DNA from: Peromyscus leucopus
Lineage: Eukaryota; Chordata; Mammalia; Rodentia; Cricetidae
NCBI RefSeq assembly: GCF_004664715.2
Contig: NC_051082.1
Location: forward strand, 10,525,498-10,589,497
Length of the DNA: 64,000 bases
Direction: 5' to 3'
Made by a program: the position numbers and the translations under genes. Under the pieces are notes generated by a model that saw nothing but the letters and a program-made list of their open reading frames with translations, ran no database searches and was not told where the DNA came from. How positions within the stretch are numbered: the first letter of the stretch is position 1; each line of letters starts with the position of its first letter. Positions 43,577-53,504 of this stretch are shown in pieces.

Positions 43577-43668
43577 TTTTTTTTTTTTTTTTTGAGTTGA
43601 GGATCGAACCCAGGGCCTCGAGCTTGCTAGGCAAGTGCTCTACCCCTGAGCTAAATCCCCAACCCCTC
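43577..43668 (-). mobile_element. ID element, intact, with target-site duplication
   Basis: The reverse complement reads 'ggggttggggatttagctca' to the poly-A tail. It keeps an A-box-like 'tagctcagggg' and a B-box 'ggttcgatcc'. Flanks 'attcctaactctt' (43564-43576) and 'attcctaattctt' (43669-43681) differ at one base. Low divergence suggests a fairly recent insertion. Confidence 0.95.
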
Positions 43669-43681
43669 ATTCCTAATTCTT

Positions 43682-44495
43682 TGTGCTCTTTATTCTGGAC
43701 AGCAGATACAGATGTGGTTAATAAAAACACGTCTTTCATAGCATCCTCAGGTAGACCGAAGTAAGTTCATGGGAAGCAACTCAGAACGGTGTTCTCTTCT
43801 TAAACATCTGCTTTTCGCTATGACGAATTCATTTCCACATCGTGAATTATTACCTGTCCAGACACTTTGAGAAGGAGATCTTAATTTATCCAGAGCATCC
43901 ATCTCTTGATCCATTCACCCTGTTCTGAAATATCCACCGTAGATTTGCTTCTTATCCTAGTCTTGCCACGCAGATTACTGAGTCAAACATTTATATGGTG
44001 GTATTCCTTGACAAGTGTGTACTGGCCAGATGGCTCAGTAAGTAGGAACAATCACTGCCAAGCCTGACTGCCTGTATTGTGAGTTTTGCCTGGAGACAGG
44101 AAGTGATATGTGATATCTACCCTTGCCTCACAAGGTCCCAAAGTCAAAACAAAGTTCAATCCCACAAAATTCACCTTGGGCAATCAATGAGTTTACTAGA
44201 TTTACTTATGGAGCATGGGTGATACAGGCAGGAGCCTAGATGACCCTCAAGCAACCACATCGGAAGGTTTGACCCAGCATGGATGATGGCTTCCCCAACC
44301 TATATTCTCTAACCTCTCCCTAGGACATGGAGACCACATGTAGGTAGGGCAGAAGTGTATGGAGTTGGCTGAGTTGAGTGGCTGGATAGTGAGGGGGTGG
44401 GCGTCCCATGATCCTCCCACCCCCTCCTTCTATGAGAGAATGTCACCAGCTCACAAGCCCAGCTGTGATCCTTTGCAAGCAGACATAGCTGAGCT
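43682..44495. other. mostly unique sequence
   Basis: A partial B2-like head lies at about 44025-44075 ('ctggccagatggctcagtaa'). The rest is unrecognised. Confidence 0.5.
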
Positions 44496-44625
44496 CCTAG
44501 AGATGGTGGCTCTTTGGTTCAGAGGATAATTATGTACAACAGCGTAAGTCTAGTCCCCAGAACCTACACACGGTAGAAGAAGAAAATCAACTCCCACAAG
44601 TTGTCCTCTAACGTCTATGTGCAAC
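44496..44625 (+). mobile_element. B2/B3-type SINE
   Basis: 'agagatggtggctctttggt', 'gtctagtccccagaacctac' and 'ttgtcctctaacgtctatgt' follow a diverged SINE head and 3' end, leading into a CA tail. Confidence 0.6.
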
Positions 44626-44630
44626 ACACA

Positions 44631-44688
<58 letters not shown>
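44626..44688. repeat. (CA)n(GA)n compound microsatellite
   Basis: About 11 CA units switch to about 20 GA units, then an (AAAC)n run. Confidence 0.96.
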
Positions 44689-44691
<3 letters not shown>

Positions 44692-44729
44692 AACAAACAA
44701 ACAAACATTTTTTTAAAATCCTACAGCAG

Positions 44730-44950
44730 TGTCTCTCAACCTTCCTAATTCTGTGACCCTTTAATACAACTCCCAAGTTGTGACCCCCCCAACCATGAAA
44801 TTATCTTCGTTGTTACTTCATAACTGTAATTTTGATACTGTTATGAATCATCATGTAAACATCTGATATGCAGATGGTCTTAAGTGACCCCCGTGAAAGG
44901 GCCATTTGACCCCCAAAGGGCTTGCCACAAACAAGTTGAGAACCACTGAC
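44730..44950 (+). mobile_element. URR1-type nonautonomous hAT DNA transposon
   Basis: It starts 'cagtgtctctcaaccttcct' and ends 'gttgagaaccactg' (terminal inverted repeats), with 'tcataactgtaattttgata' and 'tgatatgcagatggtcttaa' inside, as in URR1. The 8-bp flanks 'tcctacag' and 'acctacat' agree at the six central positions. No transposase is encoded. Confidence 0.93.
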
Positions 44951-45042
44951 CTACATGTATTCGCTTAGGCCATTTAGAGCCTCTTCCCACTGAACTGAAC
45001 TAAATGGAGTGTATTTACCATCTTGGCCTAGGTCTCACCAAC

Positions 45043-45453
45043 TGTGCTGACTAGTTTTATTGTCAACTTGACACAAGCTAGAGTCATCTGAGAGGAGGGA
45101 GCCTCAGTTGAGAAAATGTCTCCGTAAGATCGGGCTGTATGCAAAGCTTGTAGAGCATTTTCTTCATTAATGATTGACATAGGAGGGCCCAGCCCATGGT
45201 GGGTGGTGCCATCCCTGGACTGGTGGTCCCAGATTCTGTAAGAAAGCAGGCTGAGCAAACCAGTAAGCAACACCCCTCCATGGCCTCTGTATCAGCTCCT
45301 GCCTCCAGGATCCTGCCCTGTATGAGTTCCTGTCCTGACTTCCTTCAGTGATGGACTGCAACATGGAAGTGTAAGCCAAGTAAACCCATTTCCTCCCCAA
45401 CTTGCTTTGGGCCATGGTGTCTCATCACAGCAATAGTAACCCTGACTAAGACA
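45043..45453 (+). mobile_element. LTR-like rodent element, about 410 bp
   Basis: It starts 'tgtgctgactagttttattg', contains 'gcccagcccatggtgggtgg' and 'ctccatggcctctgtatcag', and ends 'gtaaccctgactaagaca'. TG...CA ends and shared blocks with 20401-21367 support one family behaving as solo LTRs. No retroviral gene accompanies it. Confidence 0.85.
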
Positions 45454-45829
45454 CCGCCTTTAGTCCATTTTTCTTCTGCTGTAGTCTATTCTTGAATTCT
45501 TCTTATGGACTCAGTTTTTCAATGAGACTATGAGCATTTCAGAACTAAAAAGCACATGAAACTCCATTTGTTTCCTTCACCTGAGCCCCAAGCACAGAAT
45601 ATAGGGGGTGCCCACATCCCACAGCAGCCTGCCTGGATGTGGATGCCTGGGCAGGTTATTTATCTCCACGGTCACTTCTCTTTCTGTTTTGAATCAGTCT
45701 TCTGGTCTTGATAGCAGGAGGAAAGCTGCGGCGAAGAACGCAGCAAAATTCTAAGTTGAGTCTTGAAAGGCGTGTGTGGGAGAGGGTGGTGCTGGGTAAT
45801 GAAGTCCCCCCAAACCCTCCTTCAGTGAC

Positions 45830-46575
45830 TTATTTCCGGAGTCTCCGATTCAGGGATTAAACCATTCAGTGTATTTGTTTTGGCCTCAGAAAGCAATCCT
45901 TCTTTTCAGGTGAACAAAGGCTTAACATGGCTATCCTGAATGGCCCTGGCTAATTGATGCATCTCGACGTCCATTTGTCCATCCACCACTCCATTTCCCC
46001 GCCGCGGCTTAAAGGGAGGCCTCTCTTCACTCTCGAGTTCTGAGTACTTTTTTTTTTTTTTTTTCTTTAATGAAACAGTTCTACATTTTCGGTGGAGGGG
46101 TCTGGCAGAATGCTTTGAACAGCTTTCTTGTTTTCGAAAGCGGAAATAACCCCCATGCTCTCCACTTGAGTCAAGTGGATTTCGGCAGACCCCCAGTTTG
46201 CTGACACACAGCAGGGTGCCCACGGCGCTGGACCCTACAGCTTGCTGAGTCTGCCAGACGCTGGCACAGGGTCACAGAGCGGGAACTGGTGGCAATTTTT
46301 AATGTGTCTTGATTCTGGCCCGCCTGGATACTTTCAAGGACAGATTTATGTTGCATTTTAAAATCCCATTATGCTACCTCGTGGGCTCACTGTCAATCCA
46401 AACGATATTGATCAATTTCAGTCTTCCAAAGTTCACATTTATAATTGTGCTATGTAGTCAAAATTATTTGCATAGGTACTGTGTCTGGACATTCAGGAAG
46501 CTGTAAATCGGAATTATTTATATTTGCTAAAAGTGTTTTGATTATTTTTAAATACCAGAATTGTACCACTTCATG
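45830..46575. promoter_or_regulatory. candidate conserved noncoding element (strongest in window)
   Basis: About 745 bp of unique sequence with an enhancer-like look: retained CpGs (including 'ccccgccgcggc' at about 45998), a POU octamer 'atttgcat' at 46466-46473, a palindrome 'attgatcaat' at 46407-46416, 'tgtcaatc' at 46391, and long T/A-rich homeodomain-like words. No transposon match, and no sustained open frame. A T17-18 run interrupts it near 46050. Conservation is not testable here. Confidence 0.45.
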
Positions 46576-46830
46576 CTGCCATTTTTTTCTCTATTTATTC
46601 CCATAAGCCCTTGGTCATGGCTTTATTTTTTTTTCTCCATAGAAAATGCCTTTCAGATGATTAAAATTAGTGCATCATTGCCGACTACTTTAAATAAATA
46701 ACAATTCTTCTGTGGCTCATAAACATCAGTGTTAGTTCACCACAGAAAACTTGGTGTTAAAAGGATAAAAATACAATCAACCTAATCATGTCCCTCGTGT
46801 GGCTAGGCCATTTCTGTCTGTCCTAAAATA

Positions 46831-46833
<3 letters not shown>
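46576..46833. other. AT-rich unique sequence
   Basis: It continues the AT-rich character of the preceding block ('gatgattaaaattagtgcat') without a recognised repeat and may be part of the same conserved element. Confidence 0.4.
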
Positions 46834-46888
<55 letters not shown>

Positions 46889-47011
46889 GTGTGTGTATAC
46901 AGGGGTCAGAAGAGGGCTTTGGATCTCTTGGAACTGGAGGTACAGAAGGTTGAGAGCTACCGAGTGAGTGTTAGGAACTGAACCCAGGTCCTCTGCAAGG
47001 AGAAACCAGTG

Positions 47012-47012
<1 letters not shown>
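46834..47012 (-). mobile_element. B2/B3-type SINE, antisense, with 51-T tail
   Basis: The T51 run (46834-46884) is the antisense A-tail. 'ggggtcagaagagggctttg', 'cttggaactggaggtacaga' and 'gaactgaacccaggtcctct' are antisense B2/B3 blocks. The tRNA-like head is lost into the tetranucleotide array that follows. Confidence 0.85.
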
Positions 47013-47059
<47 letters not shown>

Positions 47060-47152
47060 GGATGGATGGATGGATGGATGGATGGATGGATGGATGGATG
47101 GATGGATGGATGGATGGATGGATGGATGGACGGACGGACGGACGGACGGACG

Positions 47153-47233
<81 letters not shown>

Positions 47234-47285
47234 TAGAGATAGATAGATAGATAGATAATCAGACAGATAGATATAGAGATATATT
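47013..47285. repeat. compound (GATA)(GGAT)(GGAC)(AGAC)(GATA) array
   Basis: Five successive blocks: GATA to about 47058, GGAT to about 47129, GGAC to about 47159, AGAC to about 47190, GATA to about 47233, then an imperfect GATA tail. Each step differs from the last by one base. Confidence 0.97.
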
Positions 47286-47445
47286 TGTGTGTGTAGAAAA
47301 CATGTCATTTCACATGTTTTGTTGGGTACTAAGTCTACCTGTAGGTATCACATGCATTTCCCCACCCACAGACTTTATCTCTGATTTCAACCAGTAAGAC
47401 CTTAACAGACACAAGAGAGAACTTGACATTCAATACACAGTACAG

Positions 47446-47447
<2 letters not shown>
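47286..47447. other. unique sequence
   Basis: Short unrecognised spacer. Confidence 0.5.

Positions 47448-47487
<40 letters not shown>
47448..47487. repeat. (CA)n microsatellite
   Basis: About 20 uninterrupted CA units. Confidence 0.97.
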
Positions 47488-47489
<2 letters not shown>

Positions 47490-47566
47490 CCACTACTTCA
47501 GAAAGGACAAGAAACACACAAATCAGAACAACCCAGCTGGACCTGGGAGCTTAAAACGCTAAACAA

Positions 47567-47734
47567 GCTGGGTGGCGGTGGCGCATGCCTTTAATCCCAG
47601 CACTCGGGAGGCAGAGCCAGGCAGATCTCTGTGAGTTTGAGGACAGCCTGGGCTACAGAGTGAGATCCAGGACGGGCACCAAAACTATACAGAGAAACCC
47701 TGTCTCGAAAAACAAAAAAAACAAAACAAAAACC
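47567..47734 (+). mobile_element. B1 SINE with target-site duplication
   Basis: Full-length B1 ('gctgggtggcggtggcgcat' to 'cctgtctcgaaaaac') with an A/C-rich tail. The 10-bp repeat 'cgctaaacaa' lies at 47557-47566 and 47735-47744. The right end reads 'gggcaccaaaactatacaga'. Confidence 0.96.
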
Positions 47735-47744
47735 CGCTAAACAA

Positions 47745-48179
47745 AAGCCCTCTGGCTAAGTGCAGCCTGGATCTTTTCAGGAAAGGTCAATGGAGACGCC
47801 CTGGCGAACAAGCGGACGTAAGGACAGCAAATGCTGGCTGTTGTATGCTGTTGGGGCTGAAGTGCGTTAGGCAGCAATAGCTGGCTGGTTCACCGTTGAT
47901 AATTCAGAGAAGGAAATTAGCCCATTGTGTCACACACAACCAAATCACACAACTGGATTTGGGTAATATCAGACACGTAAACATGACCCCTGTGAATCAC
48001 AGTTTTACGGCCTCAGTAATGGGAACAATCACCATACTCAGCTTACAGAATCTCTATGGAGATAAAACTCACTGGTGTCAACATGCCTTTTCCTGCAATA
48101 TGTGTCCCAGACAAGTGCCAGTAAGTGGTTCTAACTCTTCTCCACTAAGGAACGTGAACGTGAGGGAATCTAGTTTAAT
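47745..48179. other. unique sequence, nothing recognised
   Basis: Non-repetitive spacer; frame 47896-48318 runs into the next SINE and is not a gene. Confidence 0.5.
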
Positions 48180-48190
48180 CCCTTATGGAA

Positions 48191-48339
48191 CTTCCTTTTT
48201 CTTTTGGCACTGGGTCTCACTATGTAGCCCTGGCTGTCTTGGAACTCAGTGTGTAGACCAGGCTGGACTCGAACTCACAGAGGTCTGCCTGCCTGTGCCT
48301 CCCGAGTGCTGGGATTAAAGGCGTGCGCCACCGCCGCAG
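48191..48339 (-). mobile_element. B1 SINE with target-site duplication, antisense
   Basis: Antisense B1 with the mouse-like 'gtagccctggctgtcttgga' right end rather than the cricetid variant, so probably an older subfamily. Flanks 'cccttatggaa' (48180-48190) and 'cccttatagaa' (48340-48350) differ at one base. Confidence 0.94.
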
Positions 48340-48444
48340 CCCTTATAGAAGCTTAGGTCAAAGCCATCCCTCAGGGACATAGCAGCTGCTCAGTCAATCT
48401 TCATTATTCATTGTGATTTTTGTTCTGTTTAAGAAAGAGCTGAG

Positions 48445-48635
48445 GGGGCGGAGAGATGGCCCAGAGGTTAAGAGCACTGGCTGCTCTTCCAGAGGACCTG
48501 GGTTCAATTCCCAGCAACCACATGGCAGCTCATAGCTGTCTGTAAATCTGGTTCCAGAGGATCTGGCACCTTCACACAGACATACATGCAGGCAATACAT
48601 CAATGTACATAAAAATAAATAAATCTTAAAAAAGA
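48445..48635 (+). mobile_element. B2 SINE with target-site duplication
   Basis: 'gcggagagatggcccagagg', 'ctgctcttccagaggacctg', 'cagacatacatgcaggcaat' and 'aataaataaatctt' define a B2. The flank 'aagaaagagctgag' (48431-48444) recurs as 'aagaaagaactgag' just after the (GAAA)n tail (ending about 48774). Confidence 0.95.
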
Positions 48636-48684
48636 AGAAAGGAAGAAAGAAAGAAAGAAAGAAAGGAAGGAAGGAAGGAAGGAA

Positions 48685-48770
<86 letters not shown>
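48636..48770. repeat. (GAAA)n/(GGAA)n array grown from B2 tail
   Basis: About 135 bp of GAAA and GGAA units between the B2 end and its 3' target-site duplication, so the array arose inside the inserted tail. Antisense gives a Phe/Leu/Ser-rich frame that is not a gene. Confidence 0.96.
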
Positions 48771-48832
48771 ACTGAGTCATAGTCATCGTTCTGCAGATCA
48801 CACGGAATCACCTCTGCAAAAACTAAACAGCT

Positions 48833-49025
48833 GGGACTAGAGAGATGGCTCAGCAGTTAAGAGCACTGACTGTTCTACCAAAGGACCCAGGTTCAATTCC
48901 CAGCACCCACATGGCGGCTCACAGCTGTCTGTAACTCCAGTTTCAGGGGACCCAACACCCTCACCCAGACATACATGCAGGCAAAACACCAATGCTTATA
49001 AAATAAAAGTTAATAAATTAAAAAA
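48833..49025 (+). mobile_element. B2 SINE with perfect 15-bp target-site duplication
   Basis: A 'gggactagagagatggctca' head to 'aaaataaaagttaataaatt' and a poly-A tail. The repeat 'aaaaactaaacagct' lies at 48818-48832 and 49026-49040 without mismatch. Confidence 0.96.
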
Positions 49026-49213
49026 AAAAACTAAACAGCTACCCAAGCTCATTTAGGAGCAATGATTAGAAATAAATAGACATATAAACTAGGTGCATTG
49101 CATGTTGGGAAAAGATACCAATCATGCCCCATCATCACCCTGTCCTTCATCGGCATTCTTTGTATCCAGCACTCACCTACACCCTACCACGCCCATCAAA
49201 ATGTATAAGGGGT

Positions 49214-49380
49214 GAACCAGGTGTAGTGCACATCTATAATCCCAGCACTTAGGTGGTCCAGGCAGGAATGTCAGAAGTTCAAGGTCATCCTCAGCTACAT
49301 AGCCAGTTCAGGACCATTTGGAAATACGTGAGACTCTGTCTCAACAAAACAAACCAGCCAAACAAAACCAAACATAAACA
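49214..49380 (+). mobile_element. old B1-family SINE
   Basis: 'aggtgtagtgcacatctata', 'aagttcaaggtcatcctcag' and 'gtgagactctgtctcaacaa' follow B1/proto-B1 order, with an (AAAC)n tail. Confidence 0.75.
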
Positions 49381-49994
49381 GCACAGCGGCTGTCTTTTTT
49401 TTTTTCTTCTCCTCTTTGCTCCATGCTATTCCCAGACACGCTTGGCTGGTGGGTGGTGGGCACTTCCACCCTAGCAATCACTTATTCCATCAGTCACTGG
49501 TCTGGAACACATCACAGTGTGTGTTCAAGCAAGCAGGTGGTCGACTTGAACCCCGAGGAACAGACCAAAAAGAAAAAAAAAGAAAGAAAGAAAAAGAAAA
49601 TCTCTTCTCGTTTCACCCATGTGAGAAAAGGCTGGTGCTTTCTCAAAAGCATCCCATGAGCAGACTAATCTTTGAATCCGTGTTCTCTAAACTGCTTTAA
49701 ATATGATGCTTGGTGACTAATCCAGGAGCTGCAGAAAGAACTGTGGTGCCAGGTGTAGGCATGGGTTTAGAACGGGAAGGGGCTGGGTGCCCAAAGCCAA
49801 CATCTGTGAGCAGCCAATCACACTCCCCAGCCGGCGGCCGGCGCTTGCCTGTGTGGAGGGCTGGCTACCTCTGCTTTGATTCTTGCTTGACTCCTATTGG
49901 CTACAGGTTGGGTAGTTTTGCTTTATTGACCAAATGGTACCCATCACTCCAACATCAGAAATGTTTTGCACCTGCCTAGAAAGAGTCCCAAAGC
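49381..49994. other. mostly unique sequence
   Basis: Contains an A/G-rich stretch at 49566-49600. No element or exon recognised. 'cagccggcggccggcgcttg' at about 49829 is locally CpG-rich. Confidence 0.45.
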
Positions 49995-50355
49995 TGGCAG
50001 CCTCCCTCGCAGTCTTTGAAAAGCTCCTGGATCTGTTTTAATTCTTAAAGCCCCAGCCTTGGTGAGTTCAGATCCCTCCCCACACAGCATTTGGTGGGCC
50101 AATGGGGGTGTGCTTGGCCCTCACAGCTGCAGTTCACCACAGACACTCCCTTGTGGAAATGCAAGGAATTTTACAAAAGGGTTGCCCTGACCTCGCACTG
50201 TCTGTGAACTCTAGTCCCCCCTGTTCTTAACTGTTCACAGGAGATCTCATTTCCTCCTAACTCAAACTTTGTCAGAGTACAAGGACAACTGTCTGCCTTC
50301 TTAGATTCTGAGACCCCCTGCTGTAGATTGGACAATGAATTAAAATAGAACAGAA

Positions 50356-50398
<43 letters not shown>
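49995..50398 (+). pseudogene. possible retrocopied transcript 3' end (unidentified)
   Basis: A pure A42 run (50357-50398) is preceded 12-18 bases upstream by the polyadenylation signal 'attaaa' (50339-50344). The 8-bp word 'cccaaagc' occurs just after the run (50404-50411) and at 49987-49994, a possible target-site duplication. The sequence between is not a repeat I recognise and I cannot name a parent transcript. The alternative is a simple A expansion. Confidence 0.3.
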
Positions 50399-50400
<2 letters not shown>

Positions 50401-50530
50401 ACCCCCAAAGCAGACATCAATAATCGATCACAGAATGTTCATCCCATGCCTGGATCCATCCTCTACATTTATAAGTGTTCAAGGCAAGCATCACTCATCA
50501 GTTTCAGTGGGCCACTATGGCTCATTGCAG

Positions 50531-50758
50531 CAATACTCAACCTTCCTAAGGCTGTGACTCTTTAATATAGTTCTTCATGTTGTGGCGACCTCCCCAACCA
50601 TAAAATTATCTTCGTTGCTGCTTCATAACTGTAATTTTGCCACTGTTATGAATCATAATGTAAATATCTGCTATGCAGATGGTCTTAGGGATCCCTGTGA
50701 AAGGGTCAGTTGATCCCCCCCAAAGAGGTCATGACCCACAGGTGGAGAACTGCTGACT
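50531..50758 (+). mobile_element. URR1-type nonautonomous hAT DNA transposon
   Basis: Second copy in this window: 'cagcaatactcaaccttcct' to 'ggtggagaactgctg', with 'ataaaattatcttcgttgct' and 'ctgctatgcagatggtctta' inside. The 8-bp flanks 'gctcattg' and 'acttattg' match at six of eight bases. Confidence 0.92.
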
Positions 50759-51194
50759 TATTGTTATTCTGATGCAGAGAAACCTCCTGGTACCCAAACA
50801 GTACATGTGAGTCAGGGCTAAGAGTATAGTTCATGCATGTCTAATTCCCAGGCCTGTGCTCCTTGAGTCCAAGAGTCCATTGTGTCCTTTGAAGTCTCTG
50901 GAGATTCGCTCCAGCTCTCCAGACTAAACGTGCCTGAATAAGTGACTTCTGAGATGTGACAGTGGCCAGCTTTCATTTTTCCCACCCGCTGTGAGAGATA
51001 GTGTATTGGTTAGCTATTATCAGAATAAGGGTGTGTAACAAGCCATTCTACAAGCCAATGGCTAATGCAAGGGACACTTGGTCTTACATGAGAGTCTGCC
51101 ATGACCTTGGGTGGAGCCGAAGTGGGACTTTGCTTGGCTCTCTGCGTGTTTACTTTGGTGTTCTGGATAAACGGGGAATGATTCTGATTCAGAA
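50759..51194. other. unique sequence, possible old repeat remnant
   Basis: 'ggttagctattatcagaata' then 'gtgtgtaacaagccattcta' at about 51008-51050 faintly resembles an old mammalian repeat start; not firm. Confidence 0.35.
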
Positions 51195-51427
51195 TGGTTC
51201 CTCTCAGTTGGTTAAGTGCTTGCCATGCAAGTGGGAGCACCCGAGTTTAACCCTCCCACACCCGAGAGCCAGTATTAAAAAGGAAAGAAAAGCCTGGGCA
51301 TAGTGGTGCACCCTCAAGCATCATCCCTGCCCTAGGAGGTGGAGACAGGTGCATCCCTGGTGCAAGTGTCCAGGCTGTCTAGGGGGAAAATAAAACCAAA
51401 GTTATCTTCCGGACTCCACATATGTGC

Positions 51428-51430
<3 letters not shown>
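51195..51430 (+). mobile_element. B3-type rodent SINE
   Basis: 'cctctcagttggttaagtgc', 'ttgccatgcaagtgggagca', 'agcctgggcatagtggtgca' and a 'ctccacatatgtgcatctac' end lead into a CA tail. Confidence 0.65.

Positions 51431-51485
<55 letters not shown>
51431..51485. repeat. (CA)n microsatellite
   Basis: About 27 uninterrupted CA units at the B3 tail. Confidence 0.97.
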
Positions 51486-51487
<2 letters not shown>

Positions 51488-52029
51488 AGGTAGCTATCCA
51501 AGTCATTCTTTTTTATTGCAACTTAAAGAGATCTCAAAACCGAACATGCTCAACAAATGTGCCTACATTTTCTCACACTGTGTGGACCAACACAAGTTCT
51601 ACCAGGTCCAAATGCAGTGATGTGAGGTGAATATTCCTTGCCCACAGTGGAAGAGCAGAGTCCTGAATATCTGCTACATGATAACACAAACTACAAAAAC
51701 GAGCCTTAAAGTTAAAGTAACATTTCAATAAGAGTTAGGGTCAACCAAAGGAAGCTATTGTGGCAGCCCACGTTGCACTGGCTCGTCCTGGAGAGAGCTG
51801 GTGCGTTTTGGAGCACCCACCTGGATCCCAGAGAAAGTGAAAATAGTGTGTTGTATTATTAGCTGATGCTCTTACTTTAGGGATGCCTGTGTGGACATTA
51901 TCAGAAGGCGGATCATGAATATTTTAGTACTCAGACTATGAAAGAGGTATCTTTCTCTCACTCTTCACACCATTCGACCCTGCCCTAGTGTTCTGAAAAT
52001 GAGCAGGACTTTTCAAAGGAAATGCAGAG
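51486..52029. other. unique sequence, nothing recognised
   Basis: Non-repetitive, mildly AT-rich. Confidence 0.5.
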
Positions 52030-52525
52030 TAAATCATAAACCCTTGATGGTGAGTGGTTCAAATGCAGAGACTAAGTAGCTGCGGGGTGTCTGAGACAAC
52101 GACAGTGCAAGCCCTAGGGCTCAGGGACAACTGAGGAAGAGGGGGTGTACCTTTAAAGAGCTGGAGAGCCAGGGTACCTGCCATGAGATAGTATCCACTA
52201 GTTAAGACCGGAAAGCTGTGCCTATGAAATCTGGACAACACAGATGCCTCAACGAGACTGGTGATAGCATCTGAAGGCCCCACACCTAGATGAGGAGCTC
52301 CGAGCCATCAATGGCTATCAAGATAGGGAGAGTGGGGTTTCTCCAGGGATGAACACCCTGATAGATTATCCAATCCCAGTGGTTAACACTAAATGCATAC
52401 ATAAGAGCAGCATGGAATGGACTCAGTAGCTTATCTACCTATCTTTCTATGTATGTATGTATGTATGTATGTATGTATGTATGTATGTATGTATGTATGT
52501 ATCTGTCTGTCTATCCTCCTATCTG

Positions 52526-52573
<48 letters not shown>

Positions 52574-52715
52574 ATCTATCATCTATCTATCCTCCTGTCT
52601 GTCATCTATTTGCATAGACATGAGAGAGATTGGAAGAAGGGAAAGGAAGGGGAAAAAATGGTGTAAATATAGTCCTCATATACCAACTTCCCCAAAAAAA
52701 TTAAAGTCAAATAAA
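52030..52715 (+). mobile_element. rodent L1 3' UTR and tail with embedded microsatellites
   Basis: 'gggtttctccagggatgaac', 'ccctgatagattatccaatc', 'attggaagaagggaaaggaa' and an A-rich end are L1 3' UTR landmarks. A (TATG)(TATC) array lies between them, where the L1 normally has TATATG-rich sequence. No coding capacity. Confidence 0.85.
52449..52575. repeat. (TATG)n(CTAT)n compound microsatellite
   Basis: About 13 TATG units, then CTGT and CTAT units, lying inside the L1 3' UTR. The short Tyr/Met/Cys and Ile/Tyr/Leu/Ser frames are compositional. Confidence 0.96.
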
Positions 52716-52959
52716 TTAAGAAGACTTGGTAAGTGAGTATGGGGTTTGGAGAGGAGAAGCCATGTTCACCACTGAAGACGTTGTCACTTCCTGACCAGAT
52801 GCTCTTGAGCATGTGTATAACCCTCAGCATCTCGCCTTGCCACGATGAGGATGGCCACAGCAACCGTTACAGGTGTACACTGAGTGAAATAACCCGAAGA
52901 CCGTGCCTGGCTGCTGACTGGTGATGTATTCTGTCTTACATCTTTAGTCAGACCATTAG

Positions 52960-53062
<103 letters not shown>

Positions 53063-53099
53063 CAGAGAGACAGAGAGACAGAGAGAAGAAAAGAGAATG

Positions 53100-53255
53100 A
53101 TGGAGAGGTGCATACACCACTTTGCACGTGGACATCAGAGGACAATTCTGGGGAGTCGATCCTCTCCTCCCATCTTTACACAGGTTCTGGGGACCTAACT
53201 CAGGTTGCCTGGCTTACACCATTTGGCAGCAAGCACCTTTACCTACTTTTTTACC
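53100..53255 (-). mobile_element. B3-type SINE, antisense
   Basis: 'tggacatcagaggacaattc', 'cctaactcaggttgcctggc' and 'ggcagcaagcacctttacct' match antisense B3. Confidence 0.75.
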
Positions 53256-53261
53256 TATTTT

Positions 53262-53504
53262 TTTTTAAATAGTTTTCAACCTCATCTTTTGAGAGACTCT
53301 CTCCATGAACTTGGAACTCAGTTAAGTGAGCTGGCCAGTGGGCCCTAAGTATCTCCCCTCGCCAACTCCCTGGCTCTGGCTTTGCAGGTAGGTACCACCA
53401 CGCCCAGTTTTGTTTTGAACCATGAGTTCTGGGGGGCTGCTCGAACTCAGGTCCTCACACTTGTGAGTCAAGATCTTCACCAACTGAGTCATCTTTCCAG
53501 CCCC
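53262..53504 (-). mobile_element. B3-type composite SINE, antisense
   Basis: 'gcaggtaggtaccaccacgc', 'gctcgaactcaggtcctcac' and 'ccaactgagtcatctttcca' match the same layout as 5330-5690. Confidence 0.75.

Noticed and set aside
43577..43668. A tRNA gene
   Set aside because: The A- and B-box sequences belong to an ID SINE with a poly-A tail and target-site duplication, not to a folded tRNA.
45043..45453. An intact endogenous retrovirus
   Set aside because: Only an isolated LTR-like unit of about 410 bp is present. No gag, pol or env sequence flanks it.
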